DNA from: Cristatella mucedo
Lineage: Eukaryota; Bryozoa; Phylactolaemata; Cristatellidae
Assembly: GCA_009760855.2 (NCBI GenBank)
Contig: WPIO01000005.1
Coordinates: 11,563,001 to 11,627,000, forward strand
Direction of reading: 5' to 3'
DNA: 64,000 nucleotides
Below the pieces are notes generated by a model. That model saw nothing but the letters and a program-made list of their open reading frames with translations. It searched no databases and had not been told where the DNA came from. This document shows positions 11,772 through 23,400 of the stretch, piece by piece (position 1 is the stretch's first letter; the number at the start of each line of letters is the position of its first letter). Made by a program: the position numbers and the translations under genes.

Positions 11772-11813
11772 GTTGTTCCGCCCCAGCCGGACTCACGGCT
11801 GGGGCGGAACAAC
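11772..11813. repeat. Perfect 17-bp inverted repeat with 8-nt loop
   Basis: The left arm GTTGTTCCGCCCCAGCC (11772-11788) and right arm GGCTGGGGCGGAACAAC (11797-11813) are exact reverse complements around the loop ggactcac. The GGGGCGGAAC core also occurs inside the LTRs (near 16015) and, inverted, near 11194. Confidence 0.9.
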
Positions 11814-12074
11814 ATTGAGGCGAGGCCATGTACATGGTAAGTCATACAATAATCTTGCTCATGAGCAATAATAAATCGCACTGTTGATGAGCCTCTGCTT
11901 ATCTCGGCTATTTCATATGAGGCTCCGTTTTAATTCAATGGTCAACCCCATAGTTTGTAATCGAAGTTAAGCTGTCAAGCTCATAGTCCATAATCGTGGA
12001 GCATTGCAACTCGCTCTTTAACTGATGTAACAACCTAGTTTAATAGCGACAGAAGATCCCTAACGAGTCCTTGA

Positions 12075-12488
12075 ACCAATCTCAAATCCTTTGGCGACAG
12101 TGCCCTTAGTTTGTATACTCCCAAAGCCAAGAACTTACTACTGACTGACGACATCCCTTGACCTGGGGGCATTTAAACAGAAGCTAAAAACGCACCCACT
12201 CCTCAAAGCATTTGCTGGGTCCGTGGAAATGGTCCTGCATGTGCCTATACGTGCTGACGCTGTTTATCTTATGCCCCAGAAATCAATGAATTTTTCTATG
12301 GGGCTAGGGGAGCAGCATCCCTTCAATTCGATGCCCAAATGTTTAAGCTTACGCGTGCTGACACTGCATGCTGCCACCAACCACGCTTGAATCACGTTTC
12401 CATTTGCAGCAAATGTAAAGCGCCTAGAAAGAGACAGAGATCTCTGAGGGTGCTTTATCAAGTGCATTATTATTATTACTATTATATT
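12075..12488 (+). mobile_element. LINE-A 3' end
   Basis: The + strand holds the end of the LINE-A coding region (a KPRTYY and FKQKLKTHPLLKAF-like stretch near 12125-12210), then the 3' UTR with the tail stem-loop 'gcgcctagaaagagac...gggtgcttt' at 12420-12456 and an (ATT)n tail. It is a 5'-truncated, decayed copy. Confidence 0.75.
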
Positions 12489-14948
12489 AAGCTTCGCAAA
12501 CCCTAGTTACGTGTTAGCGTAAGACTCTGGGTCAAGGTCAAGCGTACCGGAAAAGCAAACCGATCCCCCTCTTTCTATCCGACGGACTGCTAATGGCCGG
12601 AACCTTTCGGTTGGCCTAGGACGTGTGAGATCTGGTCTATCAGGCCATGAGCGCGAAACTGTCAGCTTCCAGAATGTTTAGGCCTTTAAATGTGCGAAGG
12701 AGCCGTAATATCTGGTGGATGGCTATCATCGACTTCGTATTGGTGATTGTGGCGCTACGGTAGGCGCAGCTCCCCTTTGCCTTGAGTATCTCTGTCTCCT
12801 CTACTGGGCTGGACTTCGCGCGACGCGTGCTCCCCTGGGTATCTGGAATCTCCGATCGATCGCACCGTTTGCCTTTTACTTCTCCAAGCTCTATTTCCAA
12901 CTCATGGCTGGCATTTCGCGTTTTTCTACCGGTCGCTATGTACGTATATGGGCGTCGTTGCTTGGAGCAGAGGCCTGTCATAGCGATGAGAAGGCACCAC
13001 TGAGTTCCTGTTTTAGAGTGAAGTTCTTGGTAGTCTAGCTTGCTTGCTCAGATCACTCTGCCGGCTCGTTTTTAGCGTTCTCTCTGTGGGAGATGGTAAT
13101 GACTTACACCAAGTGTGTTGCAACAAGTATAATAATAAGTCGCTTATGTGGTATCAAAAAAGAACTCTCTTTCAAAAGATGCAACGATCAGAAGTTAATG
13201 ACAAGCATGCTACCGCTTGCACTAAATCCTGCACAGTTAAGCATGCAAAACACGAGGGAACGATAAAGACAGGTTCACTGGGGGCGCAGGAAAAGCTGTG
13301 CAGAACAGTTGCCACTTTAGCCGAAAGATTTAGATTCGATGCAGCTGGTGACAGAAGCAGGAACCGATTTCCAAACACTCGGTGCAGACGAACAAAAGGC
13401 CCGATCACCAAAAGACTTGTGTTCGATTAACGGCTAGACGACTTGCAGCCGAGGAGCATGTTTCAAGTAAACATGGTTTTGCTAACGAACTCGGCCGTAT
13501 GTGTCGTTGAAAGGAGAGTAGCGAAATTCATCAGCTCTTAGGGCGTGTCAACAGCATCCTGTTACCCTACGCTGGTGGACATGGGCGTGACAAGCAGACA
13601 AGCTGAGGGGCCGCGATTGTTTTGAGTTAATCATTGTAAGTGTAGTCCCCGTCAAGCATTTATGTCGTTGCTTGGCTGCTGCATTGCTGTTAGTGCATCA
13701 TATGCTTGTGATTGCCAGTGGACCGATTTCACCAATTTTCATTCCATTGCACTCGTGTCTGTCATATCAATCTCGACTGTATTCATGCATTACTGGCATC
13801 TGGGATTGTCTACAAGTAGAAGATATGAAGAATTGGCTGTTCGGAGATAGTTGTAGTCTGACCTTTGTCCTGGAGTAATGCAAAGGTATTTGAAGGCATT
13901 CACTAGATTCACCATCACAAACCTATACACAGACCGAATGTCGAAGTCTGCACGACAAATTGAACTGTGTAAAACAATAAGTGTGACCAATGCAAGTTTT
14001 CTCGAATCTCCAAGCAGACCTGGTCATCATGTATTTTCAAACTGCACCCATTACCGACAGACGTTCACATGGTTGACCGATTTGTGAGTGCTTGCACGTA
14101 CATTTATGTATGTTTCCGAGGTACGTAGTGTGCTATTGGTTCTATTCGCATAGAGTAGTAATTTTTGTTGCATTCGAGGCCCAGGAAGCATGCTTCTAAA
14201 ACTGGGCTTATTCCTATACGTAAGGCCTAACTACAAGCTAAAACATGTAAATGCAGTATACTAATGAGAGTACGAGTCACTTTAGGTAGTCGACAGATAC
14301 CGTTATTTGCCCCATGGTTTTGTGTGTTCGGTCTGAGAGAATTCCACTATATAAGTACTCCAGCACGACTTCATGTAAATGGAATTTTTTTAGGTGTGCA
14401 GCAGCCTCCCTATTGCATCTAGAATCTGTATAAGCCATATGCTCTACTTATGAGTTAGCAAGAGAGAGGCAATGCTCTGGCCACTGTCGTCGATATGAAA
14501 TCAAATTATGACAAGCTGTCAGGCTAGAACAAGAGCTTTGGGACTGGATAGGGGATGAAGTTCTTGCTGAGATGTAAATGGATGCACCTCAGACGAACCC
14601 CGAGATACTTTTCGAGTGCCTGATGCTTGGGTATGGACCACAACAGTTGTAGGTCTCGTTATGACTAAAGACATAAAGGCTTGTTATAGCAATCATAGCA
14701 AGTGCCGACTTGAACTTAGTAAACTGACAGAACAAGCAAGCCAATCTTAGCCGGATCTGTACACAGCTCTCTCGGATGCTTTCCTCCCCCTCCGGTGGGC
14801 TGTTATATCTATCCCTTCCATCGAAGTCGGCCAAGAAAGCAAAGGCTCTGGCTGAGACTGGGCTCTCGACGACTGAGGCCCGTGTGGCTGCATGTGATGC
14901 ATTTGTGGTTGCTACCGTATTCACCGGTATCTCAGCCAGCCCTTGTGC
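12489..14948. other. Unassigned DNA
   Basis: No exon with EGF or laminin G features was recognised. Open frames of up to 128 codons (13044-13430 +, 12640-12981 -) lack recognisable motifs. This stretch may hold unidentified 5' exons of Crumbs or simply be intergenic. Confidence 0.4.
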
Positions 14949-15242
14949 TGTAGCTGCTGTTTTGCTGCTGCTACTGTGGGGTTGACGACGACGGCTATAT
15001 TGTATCGTATATAGGTAATAGAAGCTGCGAGCTTAAATAGGGATGTATGGGGTTTTAGCCATCACGTAAGCAGCTCGGAAGTGCCAGTAGATAAGAGAAG
15101 AGAATGGATAGCTTGCGGTACAAGCTGAAGCACAAGCAGAAAGTGAATTTCGCGGCAAGGATAGGTCACGTGCCGGCGAGTAGCTCGTCGTTGGGCGGTC
15201 GGTTGGGGGACGGAACCACGTGATGGCAATGGCACGCCCACA
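14949..15242 (-). mobile_element. LTR (3' LTR of a minus-strand miniature element)
   Basis: It is similar along much of its length to the LTR at 15715-16047: shared 'cacgtaagcagct', 'gccagtagata', a GA-rich tract, 'gtggatagc' or equivalent, 'gtcacgtgcc' and 'ccacgtgatggcaatg'. It ends in GCCCACA, so on the minus strand it starts TGTGGGC. The left boundary (TGTAG at 14949) is a guess. Confidence 0.6.
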
Positions 15243-15714
15243 AAGGCTCCCCCACCCAGTGGCACGGCGAAGCCAAGTCAGCCAAGCGAAGTTACGCGAA
15301 GCAGTGCTGTGAAAGCCTAGCAGGCGCAGACGAAAATGTCTGGCAAGATCGAGCCTGGTACGTAGCCCAGTGGTTGGCAGCCGTAGGCAGCGGCATAGTA
15401 GCCGTGAAATGCCTACGTTGAGGCATGCTTCTCCGACAAGCACATAATGGCAGCGTAGTCGTTAGCGCCTGGACGGCAGTGGCGTTGAGACATAGCCGAC
15501 AGCACACAGGGGAGCGCCGAGTGACGTTACTGACGAGCGCCGAATGGCTGCGCAGTAGTGGAAGGCGTACCGTACTGGTCGGTCGGTGTTGGTTCGCCGC
15601 CGAGTTTCGCAATTGAATCGCTGGTGGTTGGTTGCCGTGTTGCGTAAATTCGCCTCGAGATGTTTTTGGTCGAGTAATGTTGCGCGTTCGAATCAATCGT
15701 CAGGGTCACCAATT
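15243..15714 (-). mobile_element. Internal region of a miniature LTR element, with PPT and PBS
   Basis: Only about 470 bases separate the two LTRs. On the minus strand the right LTR ends CCTACA and is followed by TGGTGACCCTGACG (15698-15711), a typical primer-binding-site-like sequence of Ty3/Gypsy-type elements. Directly before the left LTR is a purine-rich tract (GGGTGGGGGAG, about 15247-15257) fitting a polypurine tract. No protease, reverse transcriptase or integrase is present. It is either a TRIM-like non-autonomous element or an internal-deletion derivative. Confidence 0.6.
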
Positions 15715-16047
15715 TGTAGGGACTCTCGGGGGCGCGACGAAGAGCGAAGCCCCCAGAAGCAAGTTGTGTTGACGGCTACTGCTGTATCGTATCGCATACA
15801 GGCAACACAACCGAGCGAGCGTACATGCAGATGTAGTGGTAGTAGCCGTCGCGTAAGCAGCTGCAGAGCGCCAGTAGATATGAGAGTAAGAGAAAAGGGA
15901 GAGACGAGAGTGGATAGCGTGCTTACAGCCCGACGCACGAGCAGAAAGGGAATTGGCAAGATGTCACGTGCCAGCATGGAGCACGCACATTGGGCTGATA
16001 GAAAGTCAGCTGGGGCGGAACCACGTGATGGCAATGACATGCCCACA
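15715..16047 (-). mobile_element. LTR (5' LTR of the same element)
   Basis: On the minus strand it runs from TGTGGGC to CCTACA, with the TG...CA ends usual for LTRs, and the primer-binding-like site abuts its inner end. Length about 333 bases. Target-site duplication is not clear because the left boundary of the partner LTR is uncertain. Confidence 0.65.
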
Positions 16048-16732
16048 CTGTAATCGCTAGTGTCTTGCCGAGTAGCTGCATGCACGCACTCGTGAAGAGC
16101 GGCATGCATAGCTGACGCATGTAGATTTAGTGACTGTACGACCCTTTCAGCCGTTGTGAAGTTCTCGGCATGTACCTAGTCTATCGACTTGGTGCACGGT
16201 AGGCATTGCCAGTAGATGGAAGAGACTGTTTTGCAGGGTCCTGTGAGCATCAGACAAATGCCAAGCAGGCATCTTGGACTGGTCCATGTTGGGCGGCACG
16301 TGTTATTCCGGGGGGGGGGAGGGCTCAGTGCCTGGCTGGCTGGCTGTTTGCTTGTCGGTGAAGATATGCTGCCCTCTGCCTTCTGCCCCTGTGTCCCATT
16401 ATGCCCTCAGCTCCTGCCCCCTCCCCTGCCCTGGCTGTTCTGTGCTCATGGTTTTGTGCTGTTGCTGCTCAGTCTGTGAGGATAATTGCCGATGTGCCTG
16501 TCCTTACTTTCGAGCTCTGAAGAGCACTTGAGAATGTTCACTGATCGTAGACCTAATTGACCCTCGTGTTTAAACAATTTCTCTGACACTTCCGATAGGA
16601 TTTCGACAAAATACTGACAATCACCGACCCATGTGTCACATCGTGTCACAGCCTCTTGCCTGGTCGCTAAGCCAACTTGTACTAAGCAGTTGCCGGCTGC
16701 ATGGCTTGAATGTATTCTCATGTATGTTTTAG
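16048..16732. other. Unassigned DNA before the first recognised Crumbs exon
   Basis: It contains a G homopolymer (16311-16319) and pyrimidine-rich low-complexity sequence at 16370-16470. An in-frame TGA at 16707-16709 limits how far the following EGF exon can extend. The AG at 16731-16732 is the probable acceptor. Confidence 0.45.
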
Positions 16733-16977
16733 CTTCACTTCTTGTGGTGCTAGTCTCTCGTGCTCCGATTCACCATGTCTAAATGGTGGTACCTGCACCA
16801 ACAGCAGCGTTGGTGCGCTGGGATACAATTGCACCTGTACGTCGTGCCACAGTGGGACCAAGTGTTCGTCAAGAATTGAGGTTTGCACGAACAGCAGCTG
16901 CTTCAATGGTGGTATATGCACGACCGAGTGTCCCGACCGATATGGGAATCCAGCTCCATACTGTACTTGTTCTCCAG
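16733..16977 (+). CDS. crb: Crumbs exon: EGF 1 and most of EGF 2
   Basis: First recognised exon. The acceptor 'tgtatgttttag' gives a phase 2 start; an alternative AG at 16752-16753 is in the same frame but would lose an upstream cysteine. It encodes the end of a preceding repeat (FTSC), EGF 1 (CSDSPC, CLNGGTC, then YNCTC) and the first five cysteines of EGF 2 (CTNSSC, CFNGGIC, then YCTCSPG). EGF 1 has one extra cysteine (TSC) between its fifth and sixth. The donor CCAG|gtaacc is phase 1. CLNGGTC fits the O-fucosylation consensus. Confidence 0.85.
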
Positions 16978-17400
16978 GTAACCTACCCATGTTTCATCAG
17001 CTAGCAGTGAGCAGCGGCTCCTTTAATCATGTATGTAACTTATGTGTGGCTTAATGGTAAGCTACAGCTTCAGCTTGTATTCATCCTACAGTTCTTGCCG
17101 GTCGGCCCCTTGGATATGTCATTGCGAAATTTGCTTCAGCATACCTAGAGAACGGCTGCATGGTTGTTTGAAGTGGTTGTGGCAATCAGCTCTGCTTTAG
17201 CCTAGGCCTGATCTGTTCTGTAGCAAGAGCTCTCGTTTGGCCCAGTGGTTAAAGTGCTTGCATTAGATGGACGAGGTTAAGGTGAATGCATTTGATGATC
17301 GAGGCCGTGGGCTCGATCCCTGTGCCATATGTGGAGCGCCTCGGTAGAGTTAATAATAATAATAATTATAATGCACTTGATAAAGCGCCCTCAGAGAACT

Positions 17401-17471
<71 letters not shown>

Positions 17472-20400
17472 GGCGCTTTATATTTGCTGCAAAGGGAAAT
17501 GCAATTGAATGGTGAGTAATATCATGCTTGATAAACAAACAAAATAAATAACATGGTTAGGGGTGACATGCACAGGGTCAGCATGCAAATGTGGTTAGTG
17601 GCAGCAAGCGCAGTGTCAGCACGCATAAGCACAAGAGATCAAGTTCTCTTAGGGCGCTATACAAATGACATATACATATATGTCTATATATATCTCCAAG
17701 TAAGACTTCTTGGATGCACCAAATATCCCCTAAGCTCACTCATCCGAAGCCATCTTTCCCGGATGTCATAGTAGCTCTCAGCCTATGGCGACAGGCTAAT
17801 GACACCCTCGTGGCAGCCCTCAGTATCTCGAAGCATCATTGAGCGCTCCACTCCGGCTGCGCGCTACGGGATTTGCTATTCTGCGGCTGTACAAAAGTTT
17901 GCGGCGGCAACCACCCTGGCACCTGGACTCGGCTGGGGAACTTTGCGGCTGCTTCCATTTAATTTTATATTTCACGATCTGATTGATAAAAATGGAATAT
18001 AATTCACGTGTATGGTATCCACCCTAAGAGAACTTAATCTCAATTCGTGCACTTCACATATACCACTAGGCTCGAGCCCACCACCTCGGCCAGGCCTTGG
18101 TCGGGGAGAGCGCTTTACCATGTTCTGTTGGCAAAATCTCGAACTATCCTTTGAAAACCGAAACATTTTCCGAACCTAGTTGTATATCCCAGGCAAGATA
18201 ACTTTGCATGTTTTTCAGACCTAGAAGGCTAACAAATATGGCAGCATGTACAGTTTGCAACATTTATTATTTCCTCTTACTAATCCTGCCTTGGTTTGGC
18301 CCAGGGGTTAAGGTGCCTCACCTTCAATAACCGAGGTGTAAGTGCTTGCCTTTGATGACCAAGGTCGTGGACTCGAGCCCCGAGGCATATGTAAAGCGCC
18401 TGGATAGAGATTCAGTTCTCTTAGGGTGCTATAAGAACTTTTTAATAGTATTTTTGCCTCAATTTTTCTAAGCTACAAATTTTTAGTTTTGCATTGATCT
18501 TCGGGGTGCATGGATTTTTGGGCTAGCACTGTATACCTGAACCGTGTGACCGGTGTGCAAGTCAGTACTGCATCGGCTAGCCACAGTGCTGTTACCCGAT
18601 CTAGTGCTCCTTCACTAGCGCACCATAAGATATGAAGCTTTGGTGGCTTGAAGAACTGCTGGAGCTGCATTCGTCTCCCCAAAACCACCCTTTGCCGGTA
18701 CCCACCCCATGCTTCCCTCAGCTTGGCTACCAGCAATGAGTTGCATTCGCTGCTGTTACCGGCTCTGGCGATCCGGTTGTCTCGGTTGTTTACCATGGGG
18801 GGGCTGCCTCGTGAATTGGCACTCGATGCGCTCGAGCGATTCAAGTGCATGACTCCGTCATGACGTGACATCCTGTCTCCGACGTACGGAAAGCCGTGTC
18901 CTGTCTCCGCAGGCAAGCGTCGAGCGCTTGTCGAAAGCTGCTTCGGTGGTGGGACGTTCGTCCTTGTGCTAACTGCTTGTCGTGAGTTGTACAACTGCTG
19001 CCGCCGCTGTGCTTCGTCTGCTGCTGGAGAGGCACCCGTTGCCCCTGCTTTTCATGTGACCTCAGGCTTCATGGGTTTGTCGTGCCAATTTGACCTCGAC
19101 GAGTGCCAGCCACCAAACAACGGGAATTACTGCAGCGTTCAGAAACAGCTGCCGTGGTGCACCCAGGCATGTTTGCACAATGGCACTTGCATCAATACGA
19201 TTGGCAGTTTTACGTGCGACTGCACGTCGACAGGATATGAAGGTGCGCCTGTTGCCTGTGTGCATGCATCTCGGGTTCTTTTCATCAGCTAAGTAACCCT
19301 TTTGAGCCTCGAAGTCTCAGTAGCTTTGCTGCTCCATGTGCCGCCCACCGGACGTATCTATCCTCACGCCAGCCTGGCCCGAGCGGCTAGCCAAGCACCC
19401 GGGTGCCGCTAGCCACGGCGGCGGCCTTTCTGCCTTTCGGCTCACGTGACTGCCGTCAGCGATTGCTCCGCATGCAAACGGTCCGCGTCGCGTCTTGACC
19501 GGTGCCTGCCTGTGCGAACTTTGATGGCGCCTGCCGTGCATGGAGCGAGTGGCCTTGGGCGTAAGCTGTTTCCTGTCATGGGCTCAGGAGCCTGCTTGTA
19601 TGGGCTGCTCCTCGTGCCCACCCGTCTGACGTTTGTTGCTGCTGCTGCAATGCCTTCCAACAGCCGGCAGGGTGTTGGCAGGCCGACAGGGCGTCGTCGG
19701 CCGACCGCTTTGAGGTGTTCACTTCGTCATCTGCGCCGACGTTTTCAGGGGCCACCTGTGCGACTGCAACGCCGTGTGTGTACTCTCCATGTCAGAATGG
19801 AGGCTTTTGCTCTGGACACCTCAATGATTACAATTGCACTTGTGTGCAAGGTGAGTGCTGCTAGCATAGTTTGCCTTCTCGAGCCCACGGCACGGCATCA
19901 GCCCAACGTGCCATGCCGGTTCCCCCTCTCTGGCTACTTATGCAAAGAGCACATTCAAACCAACAGCAAGTGTTGTGGCGGTCACGAGCGGTTTTATTGA
20001 TGATTATGCACCCCGGATGCTAGTGCCGTTTTCTTCAATACCGTCATTGTCATGCTTCATGACTTAGTGTTGTATACTAGGCTGAGGCAAAAATCTGGCA
20101 CTGAACTTTTGTTTGGCTACAAAGTGTGCTTTTAAATTGTTCAACGATTCACTTGTTTTTCGGGGATGGTGTATGGCAATCACGAGTACGCGGCTAAGCA
20201 ACTCCAGTCTCTCCGAATGGGTGCTGTCAATTCTGTGTTAGAGTTAGACTTTAAGAGGCTTGTGGCCAGCACGCCTTCGTTGTGAAGAAGCAGGGGCTAC
20301 TTCCTGCCAGCAGCGTAGGTGCAGCGCGAGGTTTCAGAGTCTGTTTGCAGAGGTAGAGGCACCAGCCTCGGACTGGTGCCTCAGAGAAGCGTGCCGAGAG

Positions 20401-23400
20401 GCTCCCTTTGAGCACTCCAGTTCCTAGTCGGTCTCCTGAGAGAAGGCGAGACCCGGTCTAAACCCTTCCGGCTGTATAATTTCCAAAGTCATCAATGTCT
20501 TTCAGCTCTGTCACATTGAAAAAATTTTGGGCTGCATTTGATAAAGATACCAGAGCCAAACTGATCCAAGCATTTAATATCGTGTTTATAATTGTACATG
20601 TAAATCTCTCCCCGAGTCTTCTTTTGCCTGTGCAGTGAGATGCCTCTGGGTGGTGAAGAACTTTGCAGCTAGGCTGTGGTCTGTCAGGAATGTCAAAGTT
20701 GCAGCATTATACCAGTTGTCTCAGATCTATGCTGCCTCCCCATCAAGTAGGGTATCAATTTCAAGGTTCTTTCTTACAACGACCTTTAGGTCCTGTCGTT
20801 TTCATGCTCCAGTTTACCTATCCAAACTCCTTCCTTTTAAGGCTCTGTATTGCTTCTCCGACTCAAGTTTGGATATGCCTATAACCGACCTCGAATCCTT
20901 TGGGAGATCGTGACTTCAGTTCGTCTGCTCCCAAAACCTGGAACTCACTCTGACTCAGTCACAACATCCCCTGACTTGACTGTTGAAAAGAAGCTAAAAA
21001 CTCACCTGTTTCCCACAGCATTTGGTCTGTACCTTGGAATCTTCCTTTGTGTGCTTATGCTTGCTGAGAGTGAATACTGTCAACAAACCAATCGACGCGA
21101 CTACATTATGTATGTTAAGTGCCTAGAAAGAGATTTGGTTGTCGTAGGGTACTATGTAAATTTATTATTAGTACTATTATCTTACTAAATAGTTGCTGTT
21201 TCCAAAGCATGCACATAAAGCCCAAACTCCACCGGCTAAAATGTAACTTACCATGTAGTTTGCCGCACGTTCCTGTCGTATTCACCTAGTAAGTCAGGTC
21301 CGTGCTCTTCCCTGGGACCTGGTTCCGACCCATAGCATGGATTTTAGCGAATAGGGAGGGGTGGTGAAAAGTGGCAGAGCAGGAATGACATTTGTCCTTT
21401 CTCTGAGTATTTCAAGTGTCTGTCTGGCAGCTGGTAATGTATTGTATCTCTGTCATTCCACAAAAACTAAGTGGGTGTTACGCATGAGAGTTTTCTATAG
21501 CAAACTCAAAGCCTCGGCGGCTTTCGGTGCACATGCAGTAGCCAACAGACGTCATCTCATGCAACAAAGAGAGAAAAAGTGAGAAGCATAGCTGAGTCTG
21601 GAAGGCAGTCAAGGAAGTGAGTAGCGTGGAAGTAGCAGCTGAAGACGGCTGGAAAGAATATGCCAAAGTCGGCAGCAGCAGAGTAGCTTTCGTGGCAAAA
21701 GAATTGTGGAAGTGAGCTTAGTCTAGGACCTGCAGAGCAAAAACAGCTGTTCAACGGTCTTGAAGCTTAGAAATGGAGCAGCTAATTTATTGTCAATTTA
21801 GGACTTGAAGGCAAGAGGAGGCTGAAACTGGTGCAGCAGTTTAGCTAGTTCTGAAGGCGCCAAGCTGTTGTAGGCCTTATGGGTCAGCATGAGAACTTTA
21901 CTTGTATCTGTTGATCAACCAGAAGCCATCGAAGCTCCTTCAGTAATAGGAAACACGTGGTTGAACCTCTGGGATTTGAAAACTAGCCTTGCAGCCATAT
22001 TCATCACAAGCTGCTGTGGCATAGTGGCTTTTTCGTTAGACCAGCCAAAATGAAATTGCAATAATCAAACCTAGACAGAACCAGGGAGTTGGTTGAATTT
22101 TTTGCAAGCCACCGTGATAGACAGTCCCTAATCTTAGATAGGGATCGGACGTGATGGCTAGCAGTAGATGCAATCTTCTTAATGAAACTTTCAAAAATTA
22201 GGCAGTTGTCAAGGACGACACCTTAATTCAGAGCATACTGTGACGATCCCACAACAGCATCACCTATCAGAAGAGCTACATCTTCTTGTCCAACCACATA
22301 CTTGGTGTGTCCAATTAGTAGCAGTTCCGTTTTATCGTCGTTAAGTGTAAGGAAATTAACCGACGTGCAGTATCGAATGTCTGCAAGGCAAGCATTCAGT
22401 TTATCTGTAGCTGACGCAGATTCCTGTGGTTTAAGTGACAAGTGGAGCTTAGTATCGTCAGCATAATAGTGATAAAATCATACCACAACGGGTCCTATAC
22501 AAGTCATTCAGTGTGTGCTCTTCTACGTCCTTTGATGCTGTTCATATTTTCAAATATGTGGATGCCTGCCAGGTGATCAGGTCACGGCTCTGCAGTGAGC
22601 CCACCACATGCATAATCTGCAGACAGTGCATGAAACCTTGTCATTTGCAGAGCCCAAATCTAGTACTACCCTCCACCCCCAACTCTCATGGTGAGAGTAG
22701 GCACAAATGGGTGGCATTCAGCAAAGGAGAGTTGGTCAGGCTTTAGCCTGAGAAAAGGACTGAGGCGGCTCAGATGAAACAATTTAAGACTGGGGTGGGT
22801 GTAGTGCAGGAGTGAACATTTAAAGGAGTGCCGCTTTCAGATCAAGTGCTATGTTTTTTGCTTGTGTGTGAGGAGATCGGGTAGATGTTCCGAAACTTAC
22901 AAGAAGAAGACGAGGTAAGATTTCTAGCAACGGCACTGCAGAAGCTCGGCTAAATGGCTCGGCTGAACGTCTGCACCCTTGCTGAAACTAGTGCCGAGAT
23001 TCCAGAAGGGCGATGGGTAGGTGATTGTGGGGATCAGCAATCTTTCTTTGTCTAGGCCATATTAGTACTGATTCTTGGGCTTGGATGGCTGAGCTGCTAT
23101 AATCTATTTTGTTGGGACTTATGAGTCGACTAACTCTCTCTAGTTCATGCCTTAGGGATAGTTTCTGCATTTAGCAATGCCGAAGATGTGAACATCGCAG
23201 GTGACTGGCAGGGCTAGCAGCTTTTTGAAGAAGTATATCGAAGTCATTGGTCATCGTTGAGCCAGCACAAGTTGGGAGTACTTACGAGGCTCATTATCGA
23301 AGGTTAGCTGATTTAAAAGCCTTATTTACAATTGCAGCGGAAGAGCCTTAAGGGCTACAACCCCTACTTGCAGTTGACAAAAAAGGATTGTTTGCTGCAG

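Larger units (their letters stand above)
17226..17668 (+). mobile_element. SINE-1 split by a LINE-A insertion
   Basis: The head (17226-17349) has 'tggcccagtggttaaagtgc' and a B-box 'gggctcgatccc', and stops inside the tail at 'cggtagag'. The rest of the tail, 'atcaagttctcttagggcgc' and 'tatacaaat', resumes at 17638 after the LINE-A copy. The head also has a partial internal duplication (two 'tgcattagatg'/'tgcatttgatg'-like blocks). Confidence 0.85.
17669..19065. other. Rest of Crumbs intron after exon 1
   Basis: It contains SINE-1 copies at 17988-18130 (minus) and 18288-18437 (plus). The remainder shows nothing recognisable. The acceptor 'gtgacctcag' precedes the exon at 19066. Confidence 0.6.

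Noticed and set aside
12640-13038. Overlapping open frames of 113 and 107 codons
   Set aside because: No family resemblance was found and both strands are open, as expected by chance in balanced composition.
19446-20000. A 184-codon open frame overlapping Crumbs exon 19749-19850
   Set aside because: It reads another frame of a GC-rich intron plus exon. The short EGF frame has splice sites and six-cysteine spacing.
22513-22746. Cysteine-containing 77-codon frame in the large intron
   Set aside because: Spacing does not fit EGF or a zinc finger, and it directly follows a decayed LINE-B copy.
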